This document shows positions 24,971 through 33,136 of a stretch of 64,000 bases of DNA, one piece after another. The DNA lies in NCBI GenBank assembly GCA_016719635.1, contig JADJYT010000001.1:682001-746000 (forward strand), read 5' to 3'. The notes under the pieces are model-generated. The model made no database searches, was not told the origin of the DNA, and saw only the letters and a program-made list of their open reading frames with translations. The DNA comes from Sphingobacteriales bacterium. GTDB taxonomy: Bacteria > Bacteroidota > Bacteroidia > Chitinophagales > JADIYW01. The stretch's first letter is position 1. Every line of letters starts with the position of its first letter. A program made the translations under genes and the position numbers.

Positions 24971-25291
24971 ATGACAACAATCAAACTAATAGACATAGCA
25001 AGTGCACGCAGCGGCGACAAAAACAATGTGTGCAATATCGGCGTGATGGCAAAATCCAGAGAAGATTTTGAGACGCTAAAAAAATATTTAACGTGCGACA
25101 TCGTAAAAGCACATTTCAGAGGACTCATCAAAGGAAAAGTGGAACGCTTTGAATGGGACGCGCTGGAAAGTTTAAACTTTGTCTGCCACGAAGCCTTAGA
25201 CGGCGGTGCTTCCAGAAGTTTGCGGATGGATACGTTGGGTAAAAATTTCAGCAGCCATCTGCTAAGATTAGAATTAAATATTAGCGAATAA
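24971..25291 (+). CDS. AtuA C-terminal-domain-like small protein
   Basis: A 106-residue protein matching the C-terminal ferredoxin-like domain of AtuA: IKLIDIASARSGDKNNVCNIG near the start, then HFRGLIKGKVERFEW, and a Gly-rich end (CHEALDGGASRSLRMDTLGK). It probably associates with the DUF1446 protein encoded at 23153-24541 to rebuild the full AtuA. Separate genes for the two domains are known in other genomes, so the split need not be caused by the four-helix ORF between them. Confidence 0.82.
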   Translation: MTTIKLIDIASARSGDKNNVCNIGVMAKSREDFETLKKYLTCDIVKAHFRGLIKGKVERFEWDALESLNFVCHEALDGGASRSLRMDTLGKNFSSHLLRLELNISE

Positions 25292-25296
25292 ACAAA

Positions 25297-25385
25297 CGTC
25301 ATTGCAAGGAACGCCCGCCTGACTGGACGGACAGGGAGCAATCTCATGAATAATAACAGATTGCTTCACTGCGTTCGCAATGACG
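25297..25385. repeat. CGTCATTGC-type palindromic repeat element
   Basis: Outer arms CGTCATTGC / GCAATGACG, inner arms GAGCAATCT / AGATTGCTTC, and in the left arm an extra CCGCCTGACTGGACGG segment. It fills the spacer upstream of acyl-CoA dehydrogenase 1 and contains the upstream ATG (25380) of that frame. This type of dispersed hairpin is widespread in bacterial genomes. Confidence 0.75.
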
Positions 25386-25400
25386 ATAAAAAAGATAATC

Positions 25401-26921
25401 ATGACAAATTTAGAATCATACTACATCACGGAAGAACATGAATTGTTCCGTAAAACCCTGCGCGATTTTTTAGACAAGGAAGTCGTGCCTTTTGTTGACC
25501 AATGGGAAGAAGATCAGCGTTTACCGAAAGAACTTTTTAAGAAGTTCGGTGATATGGGCTTTTTCGGCATGACACAAGAAGAAAAATATGGCGGCTCAAA
25601 TCTTGATTTTTGGTACGATGTCATTTTCATTGAAGAAGTGTCCAAGTCGAACTCCGGTGGTTTTGGCGCCAGCATTTCCGCACATCCCTATTTGTCGCTG
25701 TCGCACTTAAAACACGAGGCCAGCGATTACCTGAAAGAAAAATACCTTCCAAAAGCGATTGCCGGTGAATATGTCGGCGCACTCGCCATCACCGAGCCGC
25801 ATGCAGGCAGTGATGTTGCAGGGATTAAAACAACAGCGGTACGACAAGGCGACAAATACATCATCAACGGCAGTAAAGTGTTTATAACCAACGGCGTTTT
25901 CTGTGATTATATGATTGTCGCCTGTAAAACCGCATCTACCGGATCTGGCGGTATTTCCATGATATTAGTGGAAGGCAATTCCAAAGGACTTTCGCGAAAT
26001 AACCTGAAAAAATTAGGCTGGAAAGCCAGTGACACGGCAGAGATTGCCTTTGATAATGTGGAAGTGCCCGTAGAAAATCTGTTAGGCGAAGAAAACAAAG
26101 GCTTCTACTATATCATGCAGCGTTTTGAACTGGAGCGACTGACGCTCGCCTTAGGAGCACTCGCCTCTTCCGAATGGGCAATGGAATATACCATGCAATA
26201 CATGAACGAACGCAGAGCCTTCGGTAGAACCATAAATAAATTCCAGGTACTTCGCCACAAAATGGCACAGCTGACAGCGGAAATTGAAAGTGTCAAAACC
26301 TTCACCTACCACGTTTGCGAAATGCATGCAGATAAAAACTACTGCGTGAAAGAAGCCTCCATGGCAAAATACCTCGCGACAGAATTATCCGATAAAGTGG
26401 CCTATCAGTGTCTGCAGATGTTTGGCGGTTACGGGTATATGGAAGAATACAAGATGGCGCGTTTCTTCCGCGACTCCCGTTTAGGCACGATTGGCGGAGG
26501 TTCGTCGGAAATTATGCTGGAGATTATCAGCAAAATGGTGATTGATGATGTGTCGTATGGCAATCAGTCCGCAGTCAGCAGTCCGCAGACAAAAGATTTG
26601 ACTATTGATGAATTATTTGCAACGTTGCCATCCAGATTAAAAAAAGAAAAAGCGAATGGTGTTGAATTGAATGTATTGTTTGAGTTTGAGAATAATTTAA
26701 ATTACCTGATTGAAATAAAAAATCAGGAAGTGTTACAGTCCACGGTTGACCGTCGACCGTCGACCGTCGACCTCACAATCACAACAACAACCGAAACCTA
26801 CATCGGAGTGGAAACCGGCAAACTCAATCCGCAGGAAGCGTTTATGTCAGGTAAAATTCAAGTCAGTGATTTGGGCAAGCTGATGCAGTTTGGTGGGCTG
26901 TTCAAAAAAATTACCAATTAA
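25401..26921 (+). CDS. Acyl-CoA dehydrogenase with SCP2-like tail, copy 1
   Basis: FAD enzyme oxidising an acyl-CoA at the alpha-beta bond. The ATG at 25401 (MTNLESYYITEEHELFRK) is preferred; the ATG at 25380 lies inside a repeat element. Conserved: GALAITEPHAGSDVAGIKT, FITNG, FGRTI and FGGYGYMEEY. The MCAD catalytic Glu position (YEGT) is Gly (IGGGSSEI), while LERL is kept, as in isovaleryl-CoA-type dehydrogenases. Residues after about 400 form an SCP2-like domain (LPSRLKKEK ... NPQEAFMSGKIQVSDLGKLM). Two stretches inside the tail, at 26565-26590 and 26746-26772, are tandem heptamers and replace the sequence seen in copy 2. Confidence 0.92.
   Translation: MTNLESYYITEEHELFRKTLRDFLDKEVVPFVDQWEEDQRLPKELFKKFGDMGFFGMTQEEKYGGSNLDFWYDVIFIEEVSKSNSGGFGASISAHPYLSLSHLKHEASDYLKEKYLPKAIAGEYVGALAITEPHAGSDVAGIKTTAVRQGDKYIINGSKVFITNGVFCDYMIVACKTASTGSGGISMILVEGNSKGLSRNNLKKLGWKASDTAEIAFDNVEVPVENLLGEENKGFYYIMQRFELERLTLALGALASSEWAMEYTMQYMNERRAFGRTINKFQVLRHKMAQLTAEIESVKTFTYHVCEMHADKNYCVKEASMAKYLATELSDKVAYQCLQMFGGYGYMEEYKMARFFRDSRLGTIGGGSSEIMLEIISKMVIDDVSYGNQSAVSSPQTKDLTIDELFATLPSRLKKEKANGVELNVLFEFENNLNYLIEIKNQEVLQSTVDRRPSTVDLTITTTTETYIGVETGKLNPQEAFMSGKIQVSDLGKLMQFGGLFKKITN
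26565..26590 (+). repeat. CAGTCCG heptamer repeat within the dehydrogenase 1 frame
   Basis: CAGTCCG, CAGT, CAG, CAGTCCG, CAGAC; encodes QSAVSSPQT at the junction of the dehydrogenase and SCP2-like domains. Confidence 0.55.
26746..26772 (+). repeat. TCGACCG heptamer tandem array within the dehydrogenase 1 frame
   Basis: About 3.8 copies of TCGACCG (first unit TTGACCG), encoding STVDRRPSTVDL in the SCP2-like tail. The unit is not a multiple of three, so gain or loss of one copy would shift the frame. Confidence 0.65.
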
Positions 26922-26985
26922 CGTCATTGCGATCGCAGAGAAGCAATCTCAATAAAATAAGATTACTTCGTACCTCGCAATGACA
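26922..26985. repeat. CGTCATTGC-type palindromic repeat element, second copy
   Basis: GTCATTGCGA ... GAAGCAATCT ... AGATTACTTC ... CGCAATGAC: imperfect hairpin between the two acyl-CoA dehydrogenase genes, same family as 25297-25385. Confidence 0.75.
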
Positions 26986-27020
26986 ACAAGAAAGAATATA
27001 CAAAATTAAAATCAATAAAA

Positions 27021-28535
27021 ATGTCAACAGCACTATCTTATTACTTTAACGAAGAACACGAATCCTTCAGGAAAACGATTCGTCAGTTTCTGGAAGCAGA
27101 AGCCATTCCAAATATTGACCAGTGGGAACTGGACGGAAAAATACCGCGCGAATTCTGGAAGAAATTCGGTGAAATGGGTTACTTCGGCCTATGCTATCCG
27201 GAGCAGTATGGCGGCAGCAACCTGGATTTTTTCTACAATGTGGTCATGCTCGAAGAAATCTCTAAGATATTCTCCGGTGGCTTTGCCATTACGGCAGCCG
27301 TACAGGTTTTTATGAGCACGCCTTACATTATGCATCACGGCAGCGAATACCTAAAAGAAAACTATCTAAAGCCTGCTATTGAAGGCTCTAAAATCGGCTG
27401 CATAGGAATTACCGAACCCGGCGCCGGCAGCGACGCAGCCAACATTCAGATGCGTGCCAGAAAGGAAGGTGATTATTATATTCTGAACGGTTCCAAAACA
27501 TTTATCACAAATGGGATTTACGGACACTTCGTTATCCTGGTTTGCAAAACCAATCCCGAAGCGGGAGCGGCTGGGGTGAGCTTACTGGTGGTGGATTTAA
27601 ACAGTGAAGGCATCGCAAAAAACAAGCTTAAAAAACTTGGCTGGTATTCATCCGACACTGCCGAACTTCATTTCGACAATGTCAAAGTGCCGGCAAAAAA
27701 TTTATTGGGTGAAGAAGGAAAAGGCTTTTACTATTTAATGGGTGGCCTGCAGTTGGAGCGCTTAGCAGGTTCCATCATGGGCTATGCCGGTTGTGAAGCC
27801 ATCCTGCAATACGGACTGGAATATATGAGCCAGCGCAGTGCTTTTGGCCGCACCATCAATAAATTCCAGGTACTGCGCCATCGTGTAGCACAGATGTCCG
27901 CAGAAATTGAATCGGTAAAATTTTTCATATTACATATCTGCAGAATGAACGCCGAGGGCAAATATGCCGTAAAAGAAAGTTCTATGGCGAAACTGCTTGC
28001 TACCGAATTAGCGGATAAATGCACCTACCAGGTATTGCAGTTTTTAGGTGGCTATGGTTATATGGAGGAATATAAGGCGGCACGTGCGTTCCGGGATGCC
28101 CGTATCGGCACTATTGGCGGCGGGTCATCGGAAATCATGCGGGAAATCATTGCTAAAATGGTGATTGACGACGTGAACTATGAAAGGGCTTCATCTGCCG
28201 GTAATAATGGAGAAAAACCATCATTGAACACCGTAGCAGACATTTTTGCCACACTTCCGTCCCGCTTCAAAGCGGAAAAAGCAGCCGGTAAAAACCTGAA
28301 TATACATTTTCAGTTCACCAATGATGCCTTTACAGTATCGATTGCTGATGGAAAACTGGAGGTAGAGAAAGGTCTGCACGGCGATGCCAATTGCCTGGTC
28401 GAAACGGATGACAAAACCTACATCAACGTCGAAACAGGCAAAATCAATCCGCAGGAAGCCTTTATGACAGGAAAGATCAAAGTGTCAGACCTGATGCAGA
28501 TGATGGCCTTTGGCGGACTCTTTAAAAAGTTATAG
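27021..28535 (+). CDS. Acyl-CoA dehydrogenase with SCP2-like tail, copy 2
   Basis: A 504-residue paralogue of the preceding gene with the same architecture: N-terminal dehydrogenase (GCIGITEPGAGSDAANIQ, TFITNG, LGWYSSDTAELHFDNV, LERLAGS, FLGGYGYMEEYKAARAFRD, IGGGSSEIM) and an SCP2-like C-terminal domain (LPSRFKAEKAAGKNLNIHFQF ... AFMTGKIKVSDLMQMMAFGG). The Gly at the MCAD-type Glu site and retained LERL again suggest the isovaleryl/citronellyl-CoA branch. Its tail has the undisturbed sequence VEKGLHGDANCLVET where copy 1 has heptamer repeats. Last gene of the operon. Confidence 0.93.
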   Translation: MSTALSYYFNEEHESFRKTIRQFLEAEAIPNIDQWELDGKIPREFWKKFGEMGYFGLCYPEQYGGSNLDFFYNVVMLEEISKIFSGGFAITAAVQVFMSTPYIMHHGSEYLKENYLKPAIEGSKIGCIGITEPGAGSDAANIQMRARKEGDYYILNGSKTFITNGIYGHFVILVCKTNPEAGAAGVSLLVVDLNSEGIAKNKLKKLGWYSSDTAELHFDNVKVPAKNLLGEEGKGFYYLMGGLQLERLAGSIMGYAGCEAILQYGLEYMSQRSAFGRTINKFQVLRHRVAQMSAEIESVKFFILHICRMNAEGKYAVKESSMAKLLATELADKCTYQVLQFLGGYGYMEEYKAARAFRDARIGTIGGGSSEIMREIIAKMVIDDVNYERASSAGNNGEKPSLNTVADIFATLPSRFKAEKAAGKNLNIHFQFTNDAFTVSIADGKLEVEKGLHGDANCLVETDDKTYINVETGKINPQEAFMTGKIKVSDLMQMMAFGGLFKKL

Positions 28536-28565
28536 AATTGTAAATAACAGACAGATTATACCTGT

Positions 28566-28600
28566 AAAGCCCTCCAAAAAACCGGAGGGCTTTTGTTTTT
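28566..28600 (+). terminator. Intrinsic terminator of the acyl-CoA operon
   Basis: AAAGCCCTCC / GGAGGGCTTT stem with an A-rich loop, followed by TTTTGTTTTT. Confidence 0.92.
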
Positions 28601-28647
28601 AAGCGGATTTGGTCGTATATTTGATAGAACTACAGAAAATCAAGGGG

Positions 28648-29481
28648 ATGAGATTTTTATTTATTTGGGGGATACTTCTCAGTATCAGTCTTACTATCAG
28701 TGCACAGAAAACCGGCAAAAACATCGGTGGCATCGGAGGTATGGCCATTTTTGACTCCATTGCCAAACGGCCCATCATCAAATCCCTGGAAATAAACAGC
28801 TATATCAATGCCCATTCCCTGAAACCGGGAGATTTAATCTTAGAAATTGATAAGATCTCTGTTCACCAAATGACCTACGGGGAAGTGCTGCGCCTGGTGC
28901 AGGGTGAAGTGGGTACACCCATGAGTTTGAAAGTCCTGCGCTATAACGGTATTGAAAAATACTATGAAATCAATCGTATCCGTGTCACGCTGGATATGAA
29001 CCCTACCTGGTGGCAGGTGCCGGATTACCGCTACTATGGATTTCTGGATGGCATTCATTATACCATTAGCCAGTTGAAACTAAACGGAAAATATGCCACT
29101 GATACCGCTGCCAAAATAGTCGACGACAAAAATAAAGTGTACTGTACTTACAATATTCGCGGGGCTTATGAATCTGTTTATTTCAGGAATCCTACCGGTA
29201 AAGTGACCTGGAACTGCAGTTTCGTGAAAACAGATGATAAAGCCAAGGCGGATGGTATGTATAATTATTTAGTCATACAACTCCGGAATTTCAATTTAAA
29301 GAATGCTATGCTTACAAAAACGGAAAACCTGCAACCTGAATCCAAACTATATGCCATTAAACCGAAAGAGGTTTCTGATTTGGCTTTGTCCAACCTGAAT
29401 ATCAATGTTAAACTGAAGAAAGAATTCGACAAAGACGAGAACAAAGATCTCTGGAAAGTAGAAGTGGAAGTTAAAATTTAA
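28648..29481 (+). CDS. Secreted PDZ-domain protein
   Basis: A 277-residue exported protein. The ATG at 28648 gives the signal peptide MRFLFIWGILLSISLTISAQ; the open frame extends back to 28609 but those residues do not fit. Residues about 35-95 form a PDZ domain (INAHSLKPGDLILEIDKISV, GEVGTPMSLKVLRYNG). The rest is beta-rich, and no protease domain is present. Function unknown. The 3' end overlaps the convergent WbqC-like gene by 11 bases. Confidence 0.8.
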   Translation: MRFLFIWGILLSISLTISAQKTGKNIGGIGGMAIFDSIAKRPIIKSLEINSYINAHSLKPGDLILEIDKISVHQMTYGEVLRLVQGEVGTPMSLKVLRYNGIEKYYEINRIRVTLDMNPTWWQVPDYRYYGFLDGIHYTISQLKLNGKYATDTAAKIVDDKNKVYCTYNIRGAYESVYFRNPTGKVTWNCSFVKTDDKAKADGMYNYLVIQLRNFNLKNAMLTKTENLQPESKLYAIKPKEVSDLALSNLNINVKLKKEFDKDENKDLWKVEVEVKI

Positions 29482-30091
29482 GCGCTAACAGATACTCCTT
29501 ACTGCGGCTTCCAAGATTAAATAAAACATCCAGCACCGATAAATCATTTTGAAATGCAAACCTGTCGCTGAATACCTGCGGATATTCCGGAAAATGATGT
29601 GCAGTCGGCTTGGATGGCAGCAGGTAAGACCTGAAATCTGCTCCCTCAAAATTTGCTGCGGTATAATATTTGTCGGAAAAGGCAATATCCATTTCTGTCT
29701 TCAATATTCCGTTTATAGCCCGCAGCAGTTGAAAATTATACTCCGTCAGAAATTCAAATCCATCTTCATAGAAACGACGGAAAGCATCTTCATAAAACTC
29801 AAAAAACGGAGAACGCCGGTAGCAGGATGTCAGGCTTTGCCAATGCAACTTCTGCCAGTTCTCCTTATAGGATATTCGCACATCTTTCATCTCCGCATGC
29901 TGATGTTTTCCGTGCTCCAACGGAATGGATAACCTCAGTAATCCGTTCGCGCCTAAGATATGAGTGCGGTTGCGGTAGCTTCTCTTGACAAGATGCTCGT
30001 GCCGGTCGACAATAATCTTTTCCGACTGCAATAAAATACTCCAATAGGTGCAGCTGCCTGCGTACTGAGATTCTATCAAGACCTGTTTCAT
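29471..30091 (-). CDS. WbqC-like family protein
   Basis: A 206-residue protein of the WbqC family, seen next to polysaccharide and amino-sugar genes; enzymatic role not established. Start ESQYAGSCTYWSILLQSEKI and the block KRSYRNRTHILGANGLLRLSIPLEHGK match the family, including the conserved YRNRTHI-type segment. It faces the PDZ gene and overlaps its end by 11 bases; on the other side a 90-base spacer separates it from the divergent acyltransferase gene. Confidence 0.8.
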   Translation of the reverse strand: MKQVLIESQYAGSCTYWSILLQSEKIIVDRHEHLVKRSYRNRTHILGANGLLRLSIPLEHGKHQHAEMKDVRISYKENWQKLHWQSLTSCYRRSPFFEFYEDAFRRFYEDGFEFLTEYNFQLLRAINGILKTEMDIAFSDKYYTAANFEGADFRSYLLPSKPTAHHFPEYPQVFSDRFAFQNDLSVLDVLFNLGSRSKEYLLALKF

Positions 30092-30180
30092 GCGGCAAAG
30101 ATATTATTTTACATCCCAAATAGATGCATCTAAAGTTTTTCAGGTATCCGAACCTGATTAAAAATGCCTAATTTCACACT

Positions 30181-31062
30181 ATGCGAAAAATCCTTACCAA
30201 AATTGGATTATGCTATGCCAGGCTGCTCTCCTATTTGCCCTTGGATTTTTTATTTACGCTGTCTGATGTTATCTATTTCCTCTTCAACCGGATATATACC
30301 TATCGCAAAACCGTGATTGACTTAAATCTGATCAATGCATTTCCGCATCAACGCAGCGAAGCATTGTGGTTCATTCGCAGCAATTATTACCGCCACCTGG
30401 CAGATTTATTGGTCGAAACCATCAAAAGTATCACCATTTCAAAAGATGAACTTAAAAGACGTATTCAGCTGCACCACGAAAGCTATGCCCTGCTCCGTAA
30501 ATACGAACAGCGCCAACAGCATATTTTTGTGGTGTTAGGGCATTACGGTAACTGGGAATGGGCTTCGTTGCTTGCAGGATTGGAAACCAAATTACCATCT
30601 TATGCTCTCTATTCTCCGCCGGGTAACAAAACCTTTGAACATTTTCTGCTCAAAAACCGCTCCCGATTCGGCTGTCAGCTGGTGGCCATGAACCAGTTGA
30701 AGACACTCTATTCTCACTTACAAAAAAGTCCTTCCTTAGTGGCATTTGTCGCAGACCAAACCCCCGTTGATACGGATAATGCCTACTGGACCAAATTCAT
30801 GAGCCTGCAGACACCTTTCTTCAAAGGGTTCGACACGCTGGCACAACGGACAGATGCCATTGTATTATATGCTTCCATTCAGAAGCTGAACCGCGGGTAT
30901 TACGAACTGCATTTCAATACCATTACCGAACATGCCCAGACAGAAGCAGAAAATATCATTGTAGAAAAGTATGCCCGCTTTTTGGAAAAGGATATTGAAA
31001 GCAAACCCGAATACTGGCTTTGGAGCCACAGGAGATGGAAAAGAGCCGGCATTCAGTATTAG
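30181..31062 (+). CDS. LpxL/HtrB-like lipid A acyltransferase
   Basis: A 293-residue inner-membrane-associated acyltransferase of the LpxL/HtrB family, adding a secondary acyl chain to lipid A or a related lipid. An N-terminal hydrophobic segment (ARLLSYLPLDFLFTLSDVIYFLF) precedes the catalytic HX4E motif in VVLGHYGNWEWASLLAG near residue 120. The segment FVADQTPVDTDNAYW and a C-terminal YWLWSHRRWKR are typical. It is followed by GT2 and RmlD-like genes, consistent with envelope glycolipid synthesis. Confidence 0.9.
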   Translation: MRKILTKIGLCYARLLSYLPLDFLFTLSDVIYFLFNRIYTYRKTVIDLNLINAFPHQRSEALWFIRSNYYRHLADLLVETIKSITISKDELKRRIQLHHESYALLRKYEQRQQHIFVVLGHYGNWEWASLLAGLETKLPSYALYSPPGNKTFEHFLLKNRSRFGCQLVAMNQLKTLYSHLQKSPSLVAFVADQTPVDTDNAYWTKFMSLQTPFFKGFDTLAQRTDAIVLYASIQKLNRGYYELHFNTITEHAQTEAENIIVEKYARFLEKDIESKPEYWLWSHRRWKRAGIQY

Positions 31063-31066
31063 CCAA

Positions 31067-31096
31067 TTGTCATTCATAAAAATTCGTGTATCTTCG
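31067..31096 (+). promoter_or_regulatory. Bacteroidota-type promoter candidate
   Basis: TTG (31067-31069), 19-base spacer, TATCTTCG (31089-31096), one mismatch from TAnnTTTG; 17 bases before the GT2 start codon. Confidence 0.45.
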
Positions 31097-31112
31097 TGCA
31101 TTCAAAGTTGAT

Positions 31113-32177
31113 ATGCACCCAAAAGTCTCAGTAGTCATATTAAATTACAACGGCAAAAGCTGGGTTGAAAAATTTTTACCCAATGTCATCGCACATACAA
31201 CTTATCCAAATTCAGAAATCATTATTGCAGACAATGCCTCTACGGATGACTCTGTGGCATTCATGCAGCAGCATTATCCAGCTATACGGCTGATTCAAAA
31301 CCATACCAATACCGGCTATGCCGGCGGCTATAACGAGGCTTTGAAACAGGTTAATAGTGATTATTACGTGCTTCTGAATTCCGATGTTGAAGTAACTGCC
31401 TGCTGGATTGAACACGTCATGGATTTTATGATGAAAGATAATACCATGGCAGCCTGTCAGCCAAAAATCCTTTCCTACTACGAAAAATCAAAATTTGAAT
31501 ATGCCGGCGCTGCCGGAGGATTCATTGACAAATACGGTTATCCATTTTGCAGAGGCAGAATCTTTAATTCGAGTGAGCCTGATAATGGTCAGTACAATCA
31601 GAGTGGAGAAGTGTTTTGGGCAAGCGGAGCCTGTCTTTTTATCCGAGCCGATTTGTATCACAGCACCGGCGGACTCGATGAGGATTTTTTTGCCCACATG
31701 GAAGAAATTGATTTATGCTGGCGGTTGAAAAACCTGGGATACAAAATCGGGTACTGTGCGGAGAGTGTGGTTTACCACGTTGGAGGGGGAACGCTGCATA
31801 AATCCAACCCACGAAAAACATTCTTAAATTTCAGGAACAGCCGGTCGCTGCTGCATAAGAACCTAACTAAAAAGTTACTGAAAAACGTCAATTTTATCAG
31901 AAATATACTGGACCGGATTGCCTGGCTGAAAATAAAGATAACGGACACACAGGAAGATGCAGACGCTGTGATAAACGCTCTCCGAGATTATAGTGCCGCA
32001 AATGCATTACTCGATAAGAAAAGGATGAACAATGAGCAATTGGAAAAAGAGATTTCTGTCGGGAGCCCGAATACCACCGGTATTTATAACGGATGCATCG
32101 TTTGGGATTATTTTATCTGCAGAATCAAAGCGTATTCGAAATTACCTCTTTCAAAATTTTCAAAACATCCTCAATGA
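31113..32177 (+). CDS. Family 2 glycosyltransferase
   Basis: A 354-residue GT2 enzyme transferring a sugar from a nucleotide donor, probably in surface polysaccharide or glycolipid assembly. The start ATG at 31113 (MHPKVSVVILNYNGKSWVE) is the normal GT2 N-terminus; the open frame extends nine codons upstream. It shows ADNASTDDSV, NSDVEV (DXD-like metal site) and GLDEDFFAHMEEIDLCWR with the catalytic ED region. A C-terminal extension of about 100 residues has no clear motif. Its TGA overlaps the next gene's ATG (ATGA, 32174-32177), implying translational coupling. Confidence 0.92.
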   Translation: MHPKVSVVILNYNGKSWVEKFLPNVIAHTTYPNSEIIIADNASTDDSVAFMQQHYPAIRLIQNHTNTGYAGGYNEALKQVNSDYYVLLNSDVEVTACWIEHVMDFMMKDNTMAACQPKILSYYEKSKFEYAGAAGGFIDKYGYPFCRGRIFNSSEPDNGQYNQSGEVFWASGACLFIRADLYHSTGGLDEDFFAHMEEIDLCWRLKNLGYKIGYCAESVVYHVGGGTLHKSNPRKTFLNFRNSRSLLHKNLTKKLLKNVNFIRNILDRIAWLKIKITDTQEDADAVINALRDYSAANALLDKKRMNNEQLEKEISVGSPNTTGIYNGCIVWDYFICRIKAYSKLPLSKFSKHPQ

Positions 32178-33064
32178 AAGTTTTTATCATCGGTGCATCG
32201 GGATTGGTAGGTTCCAACTGCCTTCGCCATTTCAAAGAGAAAGGCTGGGAATCTGTGGGTTCCTATTTTTCATACCAAGCACGCAACACTGTATTTTTTG
32301 ATACGCTGAACCTAGGCAACCCATCCAACTTTGATGTTTACAGTTTCAAGCCCGATGTCATCGTACATTGCGGCGCACTGACCCACGTGGATTATTGCGA
32401 GCAGCACGAAGCGGAAAGTCATGAAAAAACAGTTGCCTCCACACAAAATATGATAAACTTATCCAAAGATCTGAACGCCAAACTGGTATTCATTTCCACG
32501 GATTATATTTTTGATGGCATCAACGGTCCGTACGAAGAAAATGCAGAACCACATCCATTATCCGTTTATGGTCGGCATAAACTGGAAGCAGAGCAAGCCG
32601 TATTGGCTGCCAATGATGGCAATATCGTACTGCGTATCACCAATGTATACGGCAATGAAGAGCGTGGCAAAAATTTCGTTTCCAGAATCATCGAACAGAT
32701 CTTTGAACAACAGAAACTGACGCTTCGCCTGCCACTTGACCAGTATGCCACCCCAATCAATGCATATGACATTGCACGCAGTTTATTCCTTTTGCTGGAT
32801 GACCGTAAGTGCGGCGTATACCACATTGCGAGCACCGATTACATGAACCGCGTACAGTTGGCACTGACCATTCTGAAATATTTTCCTGATGCGAGTTATG
32901 AATTGATTCCATTGACGACCGAACAAATCCATGCGCCGGCGGCGCGGCCATTACAGGGCGGGCTGAAGAATCGAAAATTCATGTCGGAATACCCGGATTT
33001 CCGCTTCTCCACCGTAGATGATTACGTGAGCGTACGAAGCATTTTGTATGAGGATGAGGAATGA
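32174..33064 (+). CDS. RmlD-like NAD(P)-dependent sugar reductase
   Basis: A 296-residue extended SDR related to dTDP-4-dehydrorhamnose reductase. The ATG at 32174 begins MKVFIIGASGLVGSNCLRHF, the Rossmann glycine motif; the upstream extension to 32093 overlaps the GT2 gene and is not plausible. STDYIFDG and the catalytic YGRHK (YxxxK) in LSVYGRHKLEAEQ are intact, followed by RITNVYG. It probably supplies or modifies a deoxysugar for the coupled glycosyltransferase. The ATGA overlap links the pair. Confidence 0.9.
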   Translation: MKVFIIGASGLVGSNCLRHFKEKGWESVGSYFSYQARNTVFFDTLNLGNPSNFDVYSFKPDVIVHCGALTHVDYCEQHEAESHEKTVASTQNMINLSKDLNAKLVFISTDYIFDGINGPYEENAEPHPLSVYGRHKLEAEQAVLAANDGNIVLRITNVYGNEERGKNFVSRIIEQIFEQQKLTLRLPLDQYATPINAYDIARSLFLLLDDRKCGVYHIASTDYMNRVQLALTILKYFPDASYELIPLTTEQIHAPAARPLQGGLKNRKFMSEYPDFRFSTVDDYVSVRSILYEDEE

Positions 33065-33136
33065 GGATTGGAAATTGGAAAAATCGACCTAGAGGGTATC
33101 CTAAACTAAACAACACCTTATTGAATCAACGCTTTG

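Noticed and set aside
17332..28535. Leucine degradation (Liu) operon as the definite identity
   Set aside because: Carboxylase, hydratase and dehydrogenase would fit, but AtuA is present, HMG-CoA lyase is missing and the beta subunit motif is atypical; left as an alternative rather than the call.
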